From Hydrangea macrophylla (lineage: Eukaryota > Streptophyta > Magnoliopsida > Cornales > Hydrangeaceae), in contig CM066989.1 of NCBI GenBank assembly GCA_033977485.1, positions 35,094,595 to 35,158,594 of the forward strand: a stretch of 64,000 nucleotides of DNA, written 5' to 3'. A model generated the notes under the pieces. The model had not been told where the DNA came from, searched no databases, and saw nothing but the letters and a program-made list of their open reading frames with translations. Positions 47,000 to 57,876 of the stretch are shown piece by piece (the first letter of the stretch is position 1; every line of letters begins with the position of its first letter). The translations under genes and the position numbers were made by a program.

Positions 47000-48140
47000 T
47001 TGAAACCAATTAAGCTAAATTCAAATCTATTTTCAAAGAATCGGAGCCAATCAGGCTCAAGTCAAATCAACTTCAAAGTTCCGGAGCCAATCGGGCTCAA
47101 ACCAAATCAATGTTCAAAGAATTAGAGCCAATCAGGCTCAATTCGAATCAATTTTCAAAGAATCAGAGCCAATCAGGCTCAATTCGAATCAATTTTCAAA
47201 GAATTGGAGCCAATTAGGCTCAAATTAAACCAACTTTCAAAGAATCAGAGCCAATCAGGCTTAATTCAAATCTATTTTCAAGGAATCAGAGCCAATCAGG
47301 CTCAAATCAAATCAATTTTTAAAGAATCAGAGCCAATCAGGCTCAAGTCAAATCAACTTTTAAAGAATCAGAGCCAATCAGGCTCAAATCGAATCAATTT
47401 TCAAAGAATTGGAGCCAATCAGGCTTAAGTCAAATTAGGTTTCAAAGTTCGGAGTCAATTAGACTTCGGTTGAATACATGCTTCCGCAAATCCCGGAATC
47501 AATCAGACTCTTAATCAGATCAAACTTCAAACTTACTCCAATTTATTTAATTTTCCAAAATCAGAGTTAATCAGGTTCTAATTTAACAAATTTCCAAAGA
47601 ATCGGAGCCAATCAAGCTCGAACCAAATCAATTTCCAAAATTTCGGAGTCATTCAAACTCGAAATCAACTCATCTTCTCAAAATCGGAGCCTTTCGGACT
47701 CGAGTCAATTCATTCTTCTAAAACCAGGAGTCAATCAGACTCAAATCAGCTTAGATTCAACCAAACTCCCATTTATTCAATTTTCCAAAATCAGGAGTCA
47801 ATTAGACTCTTAATCAAATCAATTTTCAGAAGCCCGTAGTCAATCAGACTCCAATTTACTCTAATTCTCAAAATCCGTAGTAAATCAAACTCCTAATCAA
47901 AGCAATTTTCAAGAGTCCGGAGTCAAGCAGACTCCAATTTATTCAATTTTCCAAAAATTGGAGTCAATTAGACTCCTAATCAAATCAATTTTCAAAAGTC
48001 CGGGGTCAATCAGACTCCAATTTATTCAATTGTCCAAAATTGGAGTTAATTAGACTCCTAATCAAATCAATTTTTAGAAGTCCGGAGTTAATCAGACTCC
48101 AATTTATTCAATTTTCCTACAATCAAGAGTCAATAAATTC
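47000..48140 (-). repeat. 41-bp tandem array with GAGCC/GGCTC arms
   Basis: Units GAGCC-AATCA-GGCTC with an AATCAATTTTCAAAGAATC linker repeat at 41-bp steps (47120, 47161, 47202). After about 47450 units change to GAGTC-AATCA-GACTC and become irregular. 46739-47000 is a degenerate start of the same array. Encoded repeats such as NQAQIKSIFKESEPI are by-products. Confidence 0.9.
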
Positions 48141-49845
48141 ACATTTTAAAACAAAAGAGTCATTCGGATCCATGGACCCGCATTTCCACAACAACGGAGT
48201 CACTAGGACTCGAAAACTCGCATTTTACAACCACGGAGTCATTTGGGCTCAAAATTTGCATTTTACAACAACAAAGTCAATCGGACTCAACGAAATTCAC
48301 GGAGTCACATGAACTCAACAAAAATTCACTTCTTATACAAATAGAATCATATAGACTCAATCAAACTCACATTTCATACAAATGGAGTCATACAGACTCA
48401 ACAAATGTATATATATATATATATATATTTATACGAATGGAGTCACATGGACTCAACGAATTCACTTTTTTATACAAATGGAGTCACACGGACTCAAAGA
48501 ATTCACTTTTTATACAAATGGAGTCATACGGACTCAAAGAATTTCCTATTTCAAAATCGAGGGTTAATTTATAACATTTCAAATTTTCTTAATCAGAGTC
48601 AATTTTGACTTAAAAAAAATTCCAATTTTCAAAATCAGGAGTTAAATCAAACTCAATTTATTTCAATTCCCAAAATCGGGAGTCAAATTAGACTCACTTT
48701 ATTTTAATTCAGTTCATCAGAGTTAGTCAAACTCAGTTTTATTCAAATTCTAAATCAGAAGTTAGTCAGATTCAATTCAATTTAATTCAACTTTCAGAAT
48801 CGGGAGTCAATTAGGCTCAATTCAATTCAATTTTTCAAAATCTGGAGTCAATCAGACTCATTTCAGTTCCATATTCTAAAATTGGAATTCAATCAGACTT
48901 AAATAGTTTCTATTTCACCAATTCAAAAGTCTATTAGACTCAAAGAATTTCTGTTTCACAAAATTGGAGTCAATCAGACTCAAAATTTCATATTTCACAA
49001 AGTCGGTGTCACGCGGACTCAAAATTTCATTTCGTTATTCAAACGAAATCACACGGACTCATCAAATTCATATTTTACACTAACGGAGTCATGCAGACTC
49101 AAAATTTCATATATTCACAAAGACGGAGTCATGCGGACTCGAAATTTTATTTCTTTATTCAAATGAAGTCACACGGACTCAAAAAATTCATATTTTACAC
49201 AAACGGAGTCACGCGGACTCTAAAATTCATATTTTACATATACGGAGTCATGTAGACTCAAAAATTCATATTTTACATAAACGGAGTCATGCGGACTCAA
49301 AATTTCATATTTTATTATTCAAACGAAGTCACACGGACTCAAAAATTCATATTTTACAAAACAGAGTCATGCGGACTCAAAATTTCATATTTTACATAAA
49401 CGGAGTCATGCAGACTCAAAAATTCATATTTCACATAAACGGAGTTATGCAGACTAAAAAATTCATATTTTACATAAACGGAGTCATGTGGACTCAAAAT
49501 TTCATATTTCATTATTCAAACGAAGTCACACGGACTCAAAAATTCATATTTTACAAAACAGAGTCATGCGGACTCAAAATTTCAGATTTTACATAAACGG
49601 AGTCATGCAGACTCAAAAATTCATATTTTACATAAACGGAGTCATGCAGACTCAAAAATTCATATTTTACACAAATAGAGTCATGTGGACTCGAAAGTTC
49701 ATGCAGACTCAAAATTACAAAGACGGAGTCATGCGGACTCAAAAATTCATACTTTACAACACGAAGTCACGCAGACTTGAAGAATTATGAACTTTTGCAA
49801 AATCGAAGTCATGAAGACTCAAAGAATCAAAGGAGCCGAATAAGG
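48140..49845 (-). repeat. 39-bp tandem array with GAGTC/GACTC arms
   Basis: GAGTC-ATGCG-GACTC plus an AAAATTCATATTTTACATAAACG linker, for example starting at 49561, 49600 and 49639. Homogeneous at 49000-49780, looser before. An (AT)n run sits at 48409-48428, and the array ends with GAGCC-GAATAA-GGCTC near 49835. Confidence 0.93.
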
Positions 49846-49866
49846 CTCAAGTACTTGATTGATTAA

Positions 49867-49893
49867 TGATGATGATGATGATAATGATGATGC
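49867..49893. repeat. GAT-rich microsatellite
   Basis: Short GATGATGAT stretch with one GATAAT interruption. Confidence 0.85.
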
Positions 49894-49959
49894 TAGACTG
49901 ACGAGGAGCTTTTAGCACTGAAATGAGCTCGTTTGAATGAGCTTGTCACGAGTGTGGAT

Positions 49960-50290
49960 TTGCCACGAAAGTGGGCTTATGAGGCATGTTTGCCACGAAG
50001 TGGGCTTATGTGTATGGACTTGTCATGAGCGTTGGTTTGGCTAAAAGAGTGCCACCGGGGTGGGCTTTCATGAATGAAGCTGCCGCATAAATGGGCTTAT
50101 AACGAGAGTTTCCCTGAACGTAGGCTTTCGATGAAAGAGTGCCATGTGAATGGGCTTATGATGGGGTCACCACAAAAGTGGGCTTATAATAGTGGTCACC
50201 ACGAAAGTGGGTTTTGGATGAGAGGGTGCCGTATGAATGGGCTTTCGAAGATAATTGCCACGAAAGTGGGCTTTGGAGAAAATGCTTTCC
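49960..50290 (-). repeat. CCAC/GTGG arm-loop-arm repeats in E
   Basis: About eight units, for example GCCACGAAGTGGGC, GCCATGTGAATGGGC, and CACCACGAAAGTGGGC. Arms CCAC/GTGG switch to CCAT/ATGG in some units. A has a divergent counterpart at 25330-25850. Confidence 0.85.
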
Positions 50291-50379
50291 TGCATCTGCG
50301 GACCCTTGAAATAAATAAGAAGAAAGAAGGAAGCCACCTATGCCCCTAGTCTTGGACCCTTCATATTTCCACTTTAGCA

Positions 50380-50745
50380 TCTTGTTATGATAGTGTTTAA
50401 GAATCCTGCTTGCATTGCTCTTGGGAGACTCATGGAGACTCTTCAAATCTTTATTCATCATCTTAAACCCACACAATTGAGACCATTATTGACTCATCAA
50501 AGGGGGACAATCTTGACAAAGGGATTACACAAGCGACAGACTCAAACTCTGTATTATTATGAATTAGTGTGCTTTCATCGTGAACAATGTATCATCTTAC
50601 CTTTCATTTATTCATCATCTTACAATGTTAGTACTTTTCCGACAAATCTAAACTTTGAAGGTTCTCTTTTTGAGTTAGCTAATTTTTTGCCTATCCAGAG
50701 TGTGCTTCAGATTAGTGCTTTAGCTTAGAGAATAAAAGACAATCT
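50380..50745 (-). other. Non-coding block shared with A
   Basis: Aligns in pieces with 26620-27120. A 113-codon plus frame exists but is not preserved in A, so I do not call a gene. Confidence 0.5.
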
Positions 50746-50799
50746 ATTTCAATCCATTCAAAACAAACTTGATTACTCGAGAACTTTGCTCTGACATAG

Positions 50800-50960
50800 A
50801 GGGATTTTGGCAAACGAAGTTTGCCCCTAGTTTGAGTAGGACTCGGAGGCATTGCTTTTGGGATTAAATGAGGTGTTCAGCAAACAAAGTTTGCCCCTGG
50901 TTTGGCGATATATATGTGGCTTTTGGCAAACTTACGCAAGTTTGCCCCCTAGTCTGAAGA
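50800..50960 (-). repeat. Palindromic polypurine-like repeats in E
   Basis: Three units: GGCAAAC-GAA-GTTTGCC (50809-50825), GCAAAC-AAA-GTTTGC (50880-50894), GGCAAACTT-ACGC-AAGTTTGCC (50925-50946), each followed by CCC(C)T. Confidence 0.88.
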
Positions 50961-51035
50961 AAGGAAACCAAAGGCACAAAGGGTGATGCTCATGGTTTAG
51001 AGATGGTTATGGACCAAGAACCTTGGAAGGTTCGC

Positions 51036-51176
51036 CTACTTATCCCTGAACGGGAATCAGGTCCAAAGTAGTTCGGCTAAGGCCTGAAAGAAAGATGCCA
51101 CGAGATGGCGAGGGTGATGACCGAACCGAGTAGGCTGCCTACGTATCCTCGAGTGGGAATCAGGTCAAAAACGTAG
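51036..51176 (-). repeat. Two nested CTACGT-type motifs in E
   Basis: 51036-51071 has CTACTT/AAGTAG outer arms; 51139-51176 has CTACGT/ACGTAG. Both have TCC(C)/GGGA inner arms and the shared AATCAGGTC segment. Confidence 0.85.
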
Positions 51177-51339
51177 TTCATCAACTCTGGAGGTCTTGAA
51201 AAAAATAAGGCTTCAAGAATTTGTGGGCTTTTCGAGGCATGTTTCCATATGGGTCCAATGAATGTTCTTTCTGAAATGGGTTGCTTGTGGTAGCCTTTGA
51301 ACAGGATCATGAACTACTTCTCCCTTTTATGCATTTTTT

Positions 51340-51840
51340 TTTTCTTCTTCTTTTCCTCTTTTCTTCCTTCTTTTTTTTTTTTTCCTTTTTTTTTTTTGTT
51401 TTGTGGCGGTTGATTCTTTTCACCTTATCACTAGCCAGTCAATATTTACAACTCTCATAATACATCGTGTTTTAATCATACTCCATTATACTCACAAAGC
51501 AATATCAGCCCTCCAAATTACTCTTTATTTTTCTCAAAAATACCTTTGTATTGTTTTAGGCCCACATAGCCATTGAGCCTCTCACAAAATTTTGATACTA
51601 ATTGATACTTTTAAATCTCTCTTTTCATTTCCAATTTATTTTCTTTGTTGAGAACAACACAAAGCCTTCATGTACCAATGATATACTTTGAAGTGCTCAA
51701 GAATTCTCAATCTTATTTATTCTTTTTTTTTTTTTTTCTCTTTTCTTTCTTTTCTCTACCTCACTATCTCATATTCTCTTCATGATTTTGACTGGCTAGG
51801 ATTCGGATTTTGAAATCAACACGCATCTTATTTTTGCTCT
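51340..51840. other. T-rich low-complexity spacer
   Basis: Poly-T and CTT runs (51338-51410, 51722-51760). No gene seen. Confidence 0.8.
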
Positions 51841-51844
51841 AACT

Positions 51845-51995
51845 TTTGCCTAGGCGCCCTTTCGGGTTTTCATCCTAGCGAGCTCCTTCATCTTCTTCTT
51901 TCTCTTTTCTCTTTTTTATTTTCTTCCTTTTTTTTTGTGCTCTAAATTTTGCCTAGGTGCCCTTTCGGGTTTTCATCCTAGCGAGCTCCTTTTTC
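51845..51995 (-). repeat. Two CCTAGG stems with GAAA loop in E
   Basis: Element strand GCTAGG, spacer, CCC-GAAA-GGG, then CCTAGG; two copies about 105 bp apart. Confidence 0.75.
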
Positions 51996-52615
51996 TTTCT
52001 CTTTTTTTTTTTTTTTTTGGGAAGAAGAAGTTCATTTAATATATTCGACTACCATCAAGGATCAAGTTATGGCTTTGGACTAGTTGGGCTCATCTTTTAG
52101 GCTTGGTATTTCAGAGAAGGGGATGGTGAGCAAGCTTCAAGTTCCAAGTTCATCTTTTCAAGATTGAGCAAGAGCATCTTTAAATTCTTAAAGTAAAGCT
52201 AATCAATTATCTACTCCTCCTTGGTCTTGGCACAAAATTTGCTTTGATCACTTGGGAACCTTTTCAATGCAAAGATTTATTAACAAAGTATTTTTCATGA
52301 TCATTTGAAAAATGATTTTTATTATTATTATTATTATTATTTTTTTCTTCTTTTTTTTTTTTTTTTGGCTTAATGATCCATTCATTCACGACTATGCACA
52401 TTTATTTAAGTAAAATGACATTTTATTCAACTAGGATAGAAGGAAGATTACATCACTCGACTCGATTGACTTGATGAAGACTTGACAATAAACTCGATAA
52501 TAGACTAACTAGAAGACTCGACTGGACTCGACATTTGACTCCAACTTAGACATGGGTTGATTGCAAACTGGACTAGACTCGACTTTGGTCTCAATTGGAG
52601 TGTCATAGATGATCT

Positions 52616-53704
52616 TCAATTTATTATATTTTCAAAAGCATCCACATTTGCTTTAGCAGCAGTATTCCCAAACACTATCACCTCACTAGCATCATTTGAC
52701 CCTTCGGGCTCAACACTTTCCTTTAGCATATGTGTGGAAACATCATCCATGTCTATGTCCCACTCTTTAGCAGAACAGCCCTCCTCTGACTCATACCCAA
52801 TTTTGTCAATGCCTTTTTCGATTTTATTGATTGGGTCAGGGCTAATTAGTTTTTGCGAACTCGTGGAGGCAACAAATCCCTTGAGAGTGCTCAGTGATTG
52901 CTGGGATTGAAAGGATTGCAAGTCATGCCAAATGTTACTCAGTGGGTTCAGCGAAGGAGTGATTATTTTCTGCTCAATGAGATCTTGGATATCATGGCGA
53001 AGTTTTATGCAATAATTGGTCATGTGACCAGGGGTCTGGTGGTAGGCGCAGTATAATGATGGGTCATATTTGAGGGGTAAGGGATTTGATGGTGGCCTTG
53101 GGTCCAGGAGATTGAGGTGACCACTCTTGATGAGGTGACCAAGGGCCATGGATAATGGCATGCCAAGGTTGGTGAAAATTCTTCGCTTGCGGGTTTGGCT
53201 TGATTTTGGATTCGACTTTGAGCTTGAGCTGGCTTTTAGGTTTGGATATGCGGTTAGGCTAGGATTTCTTGAGTTGGGATATTGGCTTGGATTAGCTTTT
53301 TGGCTGGATGGGGTCAGGCTTGGATATGAGCTTGAGATTGGATGTGGGCCTTGCAAATTGGTCAAGTATGACTGCGGGATTTGGTGATTGACCAGATATG
53401 AGCTCTGGTGATTGGTTGGGCTTGGGTGCATGGTTAGATTTGGATATGGGCATTGATGCATGGGTGGGTTTGGACATGGGCATTGTTGCTTCTCTAGGCG
53501 ATCCATTATTCTCTTTTCCAATTGATCCATTTTCACCTCATCGTTGGCCATCTGATCTTTCAGCAATTGAATGAACTCAAGCATGACTCCCTCTAATTGC
53601 TTCACCCTAGAATCTTGTTGCTCAACAACGACTTGCAGTTTGCTTACTTTCTCCTCCAAAGCTCTGTAGGCCATTGGTGGGTCTATCTCGACATGATGGT
53701 CCAT
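52616..53704 (-). CDS. Gag-like protein of element E, 362 residues, no capsid core
   Basis: The longest intact frame in the window. ATG at 53704. Residues about 12-73 are heptad-rich and likely a coiled coil (VSKLQVVVEQQDSRVKQLEG onward). About 74-170 are Pro/Ser/Asn-rich with QCPCPNPPMHQC at the start. 171-174 are basic (TRKR). Residues 219-232 form a CX2HX4HX4C finger-like motif (C219, H222, H227, C232), followed by RHDIQDLIEQKIITP, the signature also seen in gag of A. The tail is acidic with SEEGCSAKEWDIDMDD. The capsid region present in C and A gag (FDGTGNP-type through DLETTQ) is absent, so this is an internally deleted gag or a recombinant. It probably acts, if at all, by interacting with or packaging with a full gag in trans. 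No pol follows. That the frame is open while A and C gags are broken suggests recent constraint or simply youth. Confidence 0.82.
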   Translation of the reverse strand: MDHHVEIDPPMAYRALEEKVSKLQVVVEQQDSRVKQLEGVMLEFIQLLKDQMANDEVKMDQLEKRIMDRLEKQQCPCPNPPMHQCPYPNLTMHPSPTNHQSSYLVNHQIPQSYLTNLQGPHPISSSYPSLTPSSQKANPSQYPNSRNPSLTAYPNLKASSSSKSNPKSSQTRKRRIFTNLGMPLSMALGHLIKSGHLNLLDPRPPSNPLPLKYDPSLYCAYHQTPGHMTNYCIKLRHDIQDLIEQKIITPSLNPLSNIWHDLQSFQSQQSLSTLKGFVASTSSQKLISPDPINKIEKGIDKIGYESEEGCSAKEWDIDMDDVSTHMLKESVEPEGSNDASEVIVFGNTAAKANVDAFENIIN

Positions 53705-55106
53705 GATCTCCTCTAAGTAAGAGAGATAAACCCAAAAAGATTAGAAGTGTCCTTACTAGGGGCTCTGGTTGTTCCACTCTTTCTAAAAAAAACAAATAGG
53801 AAAAAGGTCCACATGCAGAATTGAATAGTAAGGAATTTTTTTATTTTATTTTTTATTTTTTATTTTTTTTTTAGGGACTTTGATCTTAATCGAAAGGAAG
53901 ATGTTGTGAGTTCGTATGCTACACATGCATGCAATGACAAAATATTCATGCTTTGATGATTCGATGTGGCTAAATGCATGCACCGCACACATGGCACATG
54001 GATGAAATGCAAGTGTGTGTATGCCTACTCTATATGCCAAAGCAAAGGAAAATTCTAATCCTAACAGGTAAACACATAAGCACATAAAATCCTCACCCAT
54101 GTCAAGTGCGCCAACTTCTCCTCTCATTGTGATCTTCACTACCCTCTCAAAGGTTGGATATTCAAAATTTTTCGAAATTCATTTGAAAATCACTTGTTTA
54201 GAACGATGAGATCTTTCAAAACAATTCTCAAGAATTTTGAATCTTTTATTTTAAAAAAATGAGGATGTGAAAATATTTCTCAATGAAGATGATTGGATTG
54301 AAATTTTGCTTTAAAATTCATTTGAAGAGCATTTTTTTTTAAAAAACAATTCCCAAGATTTTGGATTCTTCCTTCAAGAAGGAGAATGCGAGAATATACC
54401 TCAACAAGGGGTTGACTTGGGATTTTAATCAAGAGGTGAATCCCAAAGATTTTAAAAGAGTGACTAAATCCTTTGGAATGAAGAGGTCAAAAACTTATCT
54501 TCTTTCAAAGATGGATTTAAAATTCCTTGGGTAGAAGGATCACATGTTTGGATAATCACCGCACTTTTCATAAATTTGGATGCATACAAGGTCAATGATG
54601 CTTAGCTAAACATGATACAAGAGATGTAATCTTATAATCAAGATTCGGCTTATTCTTAAATGTCATAGGACATAAAAAGGAATTGCTCAAAAGTGATTAA
54701 GAGGTTACACATCTTTTATCAAGTAAGCATCGTCATCATCTCAAGTAATCCCTTCCGGGCATACAAAACTCCCTAGCACATAAATCCTAATCAAGAATCG
54801 ATTCCCTAATTTTGAAAGGTTCTATGGAAACTACTATGCAAAGGCCGGTTTTGGTCAAATAAGGGACCCTTGACACACACCCGATAGGATGCTTCATATA
54901 CCAAAACATGGTACGAGATCAAGGGTGATCACACGGCCCCATGATGGCTTGACCGACCGGGATTGCCCCGAGCCTCCAAGGTCATAGTTCCGTGCAATCG
55001 ACTAGCGAAACATGCAAGTGCAATGCAACGGGCACACCAAAATTAATTAATTCGATTAAAAGGATGCTTTCAAGTCTAACCCTCGAGTGAACCCAAAATC
55101 AAAATT
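53705..55106 (-). other. Element E 5' leader
   Basis: 1.4 kb without a gene, co-linear with C's leader (60643-61920), for example the CATGGTACGAGATCAAGG and GAGCCTCCAAGGTCATAG segments. Homology includes the TAGGTAGGAGTT-type blocks near 54760. Confidence 0.75.
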
Positions 55107-55156
55107 CTGGTCTGCGAAACCAGAGATTCTGGATTCGATCCCCAGCAGAGTCGCCA
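55107..55156 (-). other. Primer-binding site extended to a 50-nt tRNA-Arg half (E)
   Basis: The plus strand reads, in tRNA sense, an anticodon stem CTGGT/ACCAG with loop CTGCGAA, a variable region, a T-arm with TTCGATC, the acceptor half and CCA. The usual 18-nt primer site is 55139-55156. It is only the 3' half, so it is not a tRNA gene. Confidence 0.93.
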
Positions 55157-55360
55157 GATTGTGGATATCGCAGGTTTTCAAATTTTACCCACTTTTAAAA
55201 CATTTTTCAATTTCAAAGAGTCGCAACTTAATTTTTAAAAGGAAAATTAAGAAACCATTTTAAAGCAAACTGATCTTTTGCGAAACTAAAGATAAACTGG
55301 GTCCGGGGATTATGGAATGAAAGGGGAAGGAGCCCGGAGGACTAAAATACCCCCTTTCAT

Positions 55361-55376
55361 CCTATCTCACGATAGG
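55361..55376 (-). other. Conserved 6-bp stem with GTGA loop, E 5' LTR
   Basis: Same as 42175-42190. Confidence 0.85.
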
Positions 55377-57688
55377 CCTCTACTCAACATCATTTTTAAT
55401 CAAATAATTAATCTAAGCATGCCCTCAATTAATACATATATACATATACATCACACAAGCATGTTGGAAATGGTGTAAAATTGCTAACGACAAAATATCA
55501 TTCATAAGCCACGTAATACAAGTAGCAAACAACATAATATGCAATAGAGAACTAGAAAACATACCCGGGATCCAACCGCGAATATCAAACATGCAATGCA
55601 TGCGAGAACAAAATAAACCTAAGAAAGGTCTCTAACACATATATACACATAAGGCAAAACCTAGGCTAAGGTGTCGCACATGGAGTCGAAAATCAATATA
55701 AATCAAAGAATAAAATTAAACTAGAGGAGAGTTGAGGAATTGTACCTCAAATGCGCTACAAAACAAAGTTTAGTACACATGCCTTAGACAAGATATAATA
55801 TCATAAATAAGTAAATCCTAAGTCATGTTCAATTAGATACATCTTAGACAAGAGATAAGTCCTACTTATGAATATTAACATGTATGAATGAATGCATGAA
55901 TATGAACAAGAATGGGACATGAATTTATTCACTAATTTGGATCCCTAAGCCTCTGGGTTTAATCTAAATTATCATTATTCTAAACATGGTTTGAGTCCTA
56001 AGCCATTAGGAGACTATTTGAGTTGAAATAAATAAGATTAGACAAAAACAGTAGCAGATTTTTGTGATTTACAGAGAGCAGACCAGACATTCAAAAATAG
56101 GAATAAAATACTTTCAACGGTTGGATCTTAATGATTTTTGGATATGTTATGCCTCTGTGAGTCTAGTTTCTAACCCAAAAAGAATATCGAGGTTTCCACG
56201 GTTAGATCTCCGGGAATACTGAAAATACTAGACCTCACTCAGGATTTTGCAACTCTCTGTCCAGAGATCTTGTATGATTTTTTAAAAATAGTAACAAAAT
56301 GAGAAACACTTAGATCTTTTTAGGGTATCTTCCTAACATATTAAGGTACTTATAAAAAATTATTTGAGACCCCGAAAACTTTATTAAGGTTCTGATTTAT
56401 TAATTTTAAAACCGGTTTGCTGTTATGAAATTTTGGACAGAGAATTGCTTATTTGGAAATTATAAGCCCAAACCATCCTAAGTATGGGATCTTATCAAAA
56501 TAACAATCACAGAGGTACTCATATGAGTTATGAACACCCTCCAATTGGTCTCATCCCATTCCAATGGACCATGATTTTATGAAAAATCTTTGATCACAAA
56601 GGGTTTAAGGATTCACTGCACCAATATTAAATTAATGTTCATACCTTAAAACCAACTTGATCCATGATCCTACAAAGGACTAGAACCAAGCATGGTTGTG
56701 ATTATTGGGACAAAATAATGTTATAGGATAATGTTTATAGATTTAACCTTGATGGATTCTTATCATAGATCTCATAGTTGGAGATCTATCAAGAAAATCC
56801 TAAGGTCTTACTTATTTCAAATATAGACTATGAAAATCTACATCCAATTCTTCTCTCAAGTACATGATCATGGAAGAATATAGAGTCAACTTATTCTCCT
56901 TTCAAGTTAATGGTCCTTGGAGATTAAATGAGACTATGATTTACATAAACCTCTATGGAACATGGAGTGAATTCCATAAGATTCATAGTGAGATCCCCTA
57001 GTCATGAGTTAAGACTTGTATCTCACCAACTATGGGTAGATATGACCATGATCAACCTTAGTCTCCATATAAATCATAGGATCATAGGGGACTAGAAGAT
57101 CAAACTCAGGCGGATCCAATGAGATATTAAAGATCTCATGGATCTCAAAAAGAAAATGGAGACAAAGAGAAATAGAATCAAAGTTTACTTGAAGAAAACC
57201 AAATGAAGATCCCTTCACAAACTAGTTTTATTTTAAGCCTAAGGCTCTTATTTAGATCCAAATCAATGAAAGCAAGTAGGAATTCAATCACAATTCTATG
57301 TGGTGTGTGATGAAATGAGGTGGGAAGAGAGGTTTTGAAAATGTGTAAAAGTCCTATATCTATGAATTGTGATTGAATTATATATAATAAGTATAGGGAT
57401 AAGGATTTAACCTCTAGATCTTCTCAGGATTTGATTGATTTAGAGAGATCCAAGCCTTACAAGCAATGCTCTTCTTCTTCTTCTTCTTCCTTGAAGCTTC
57501 AAGGTTCTTCAATGGAGATTTGAGGAATTTGGATGAATTGGGTAAGCTTTCTATGGGGTCTTGGGGTTTCTCTCTCTATATTTCTCTAAGAACAAACCCT
57601 TTCTTCAAAATTCAGCCTCTCTCCTTTAAATTCAAGTCTCTCTCTCAAGATTCAAGTCTCCAACCCCCAAAAATGAGAGAAAATGGGG

Positions 57689-57696
57689 CTTTTATA
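57689..57696 (-). promoter_or_regulatory. TATA box of E 5' LTR
   Basis: Element strand TATAAAAG; identical in the 3' LTR. Confidence 0.6.
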
Positions 57697-57876
57697 GACT
57701 TTCATTATCTTAGGGGCTAAGATAAGGGTAGATAGGTCAATTAAGGATGGTGGGAGCATGGTTTGCATGACCTAGGAGTAGTAAACACGTACACAAAAAA
57801 CGGCATCGTTTGGTGCATTCATTTGATCAAAGATTGAAAAAGAATTTTGACTTAAAAATGCAAATTAGCCCAGGCC

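Noticed and set aside
47204..49790. Repetitive plus-strand frames of 60-100 codons
   Set aside because: They are translations of the 39-41-bp arrays; both multiples of three and array phase explain the openness, and stops follow unit changes.
50387..50728. 113-codon plus frame
   Set aside because: Opposite to the element's sense strand and not preserved in the homologous block of element A.
52557..52910. 117-codon plus frame
   Set aside because: Shadow of the gag-like frame of element E.
55107..55156. A tRNA gene
   Set aside because: Only the 3' half is present, it ends with encoded CCA, and it sits exactly at the primer site of an LTR element.
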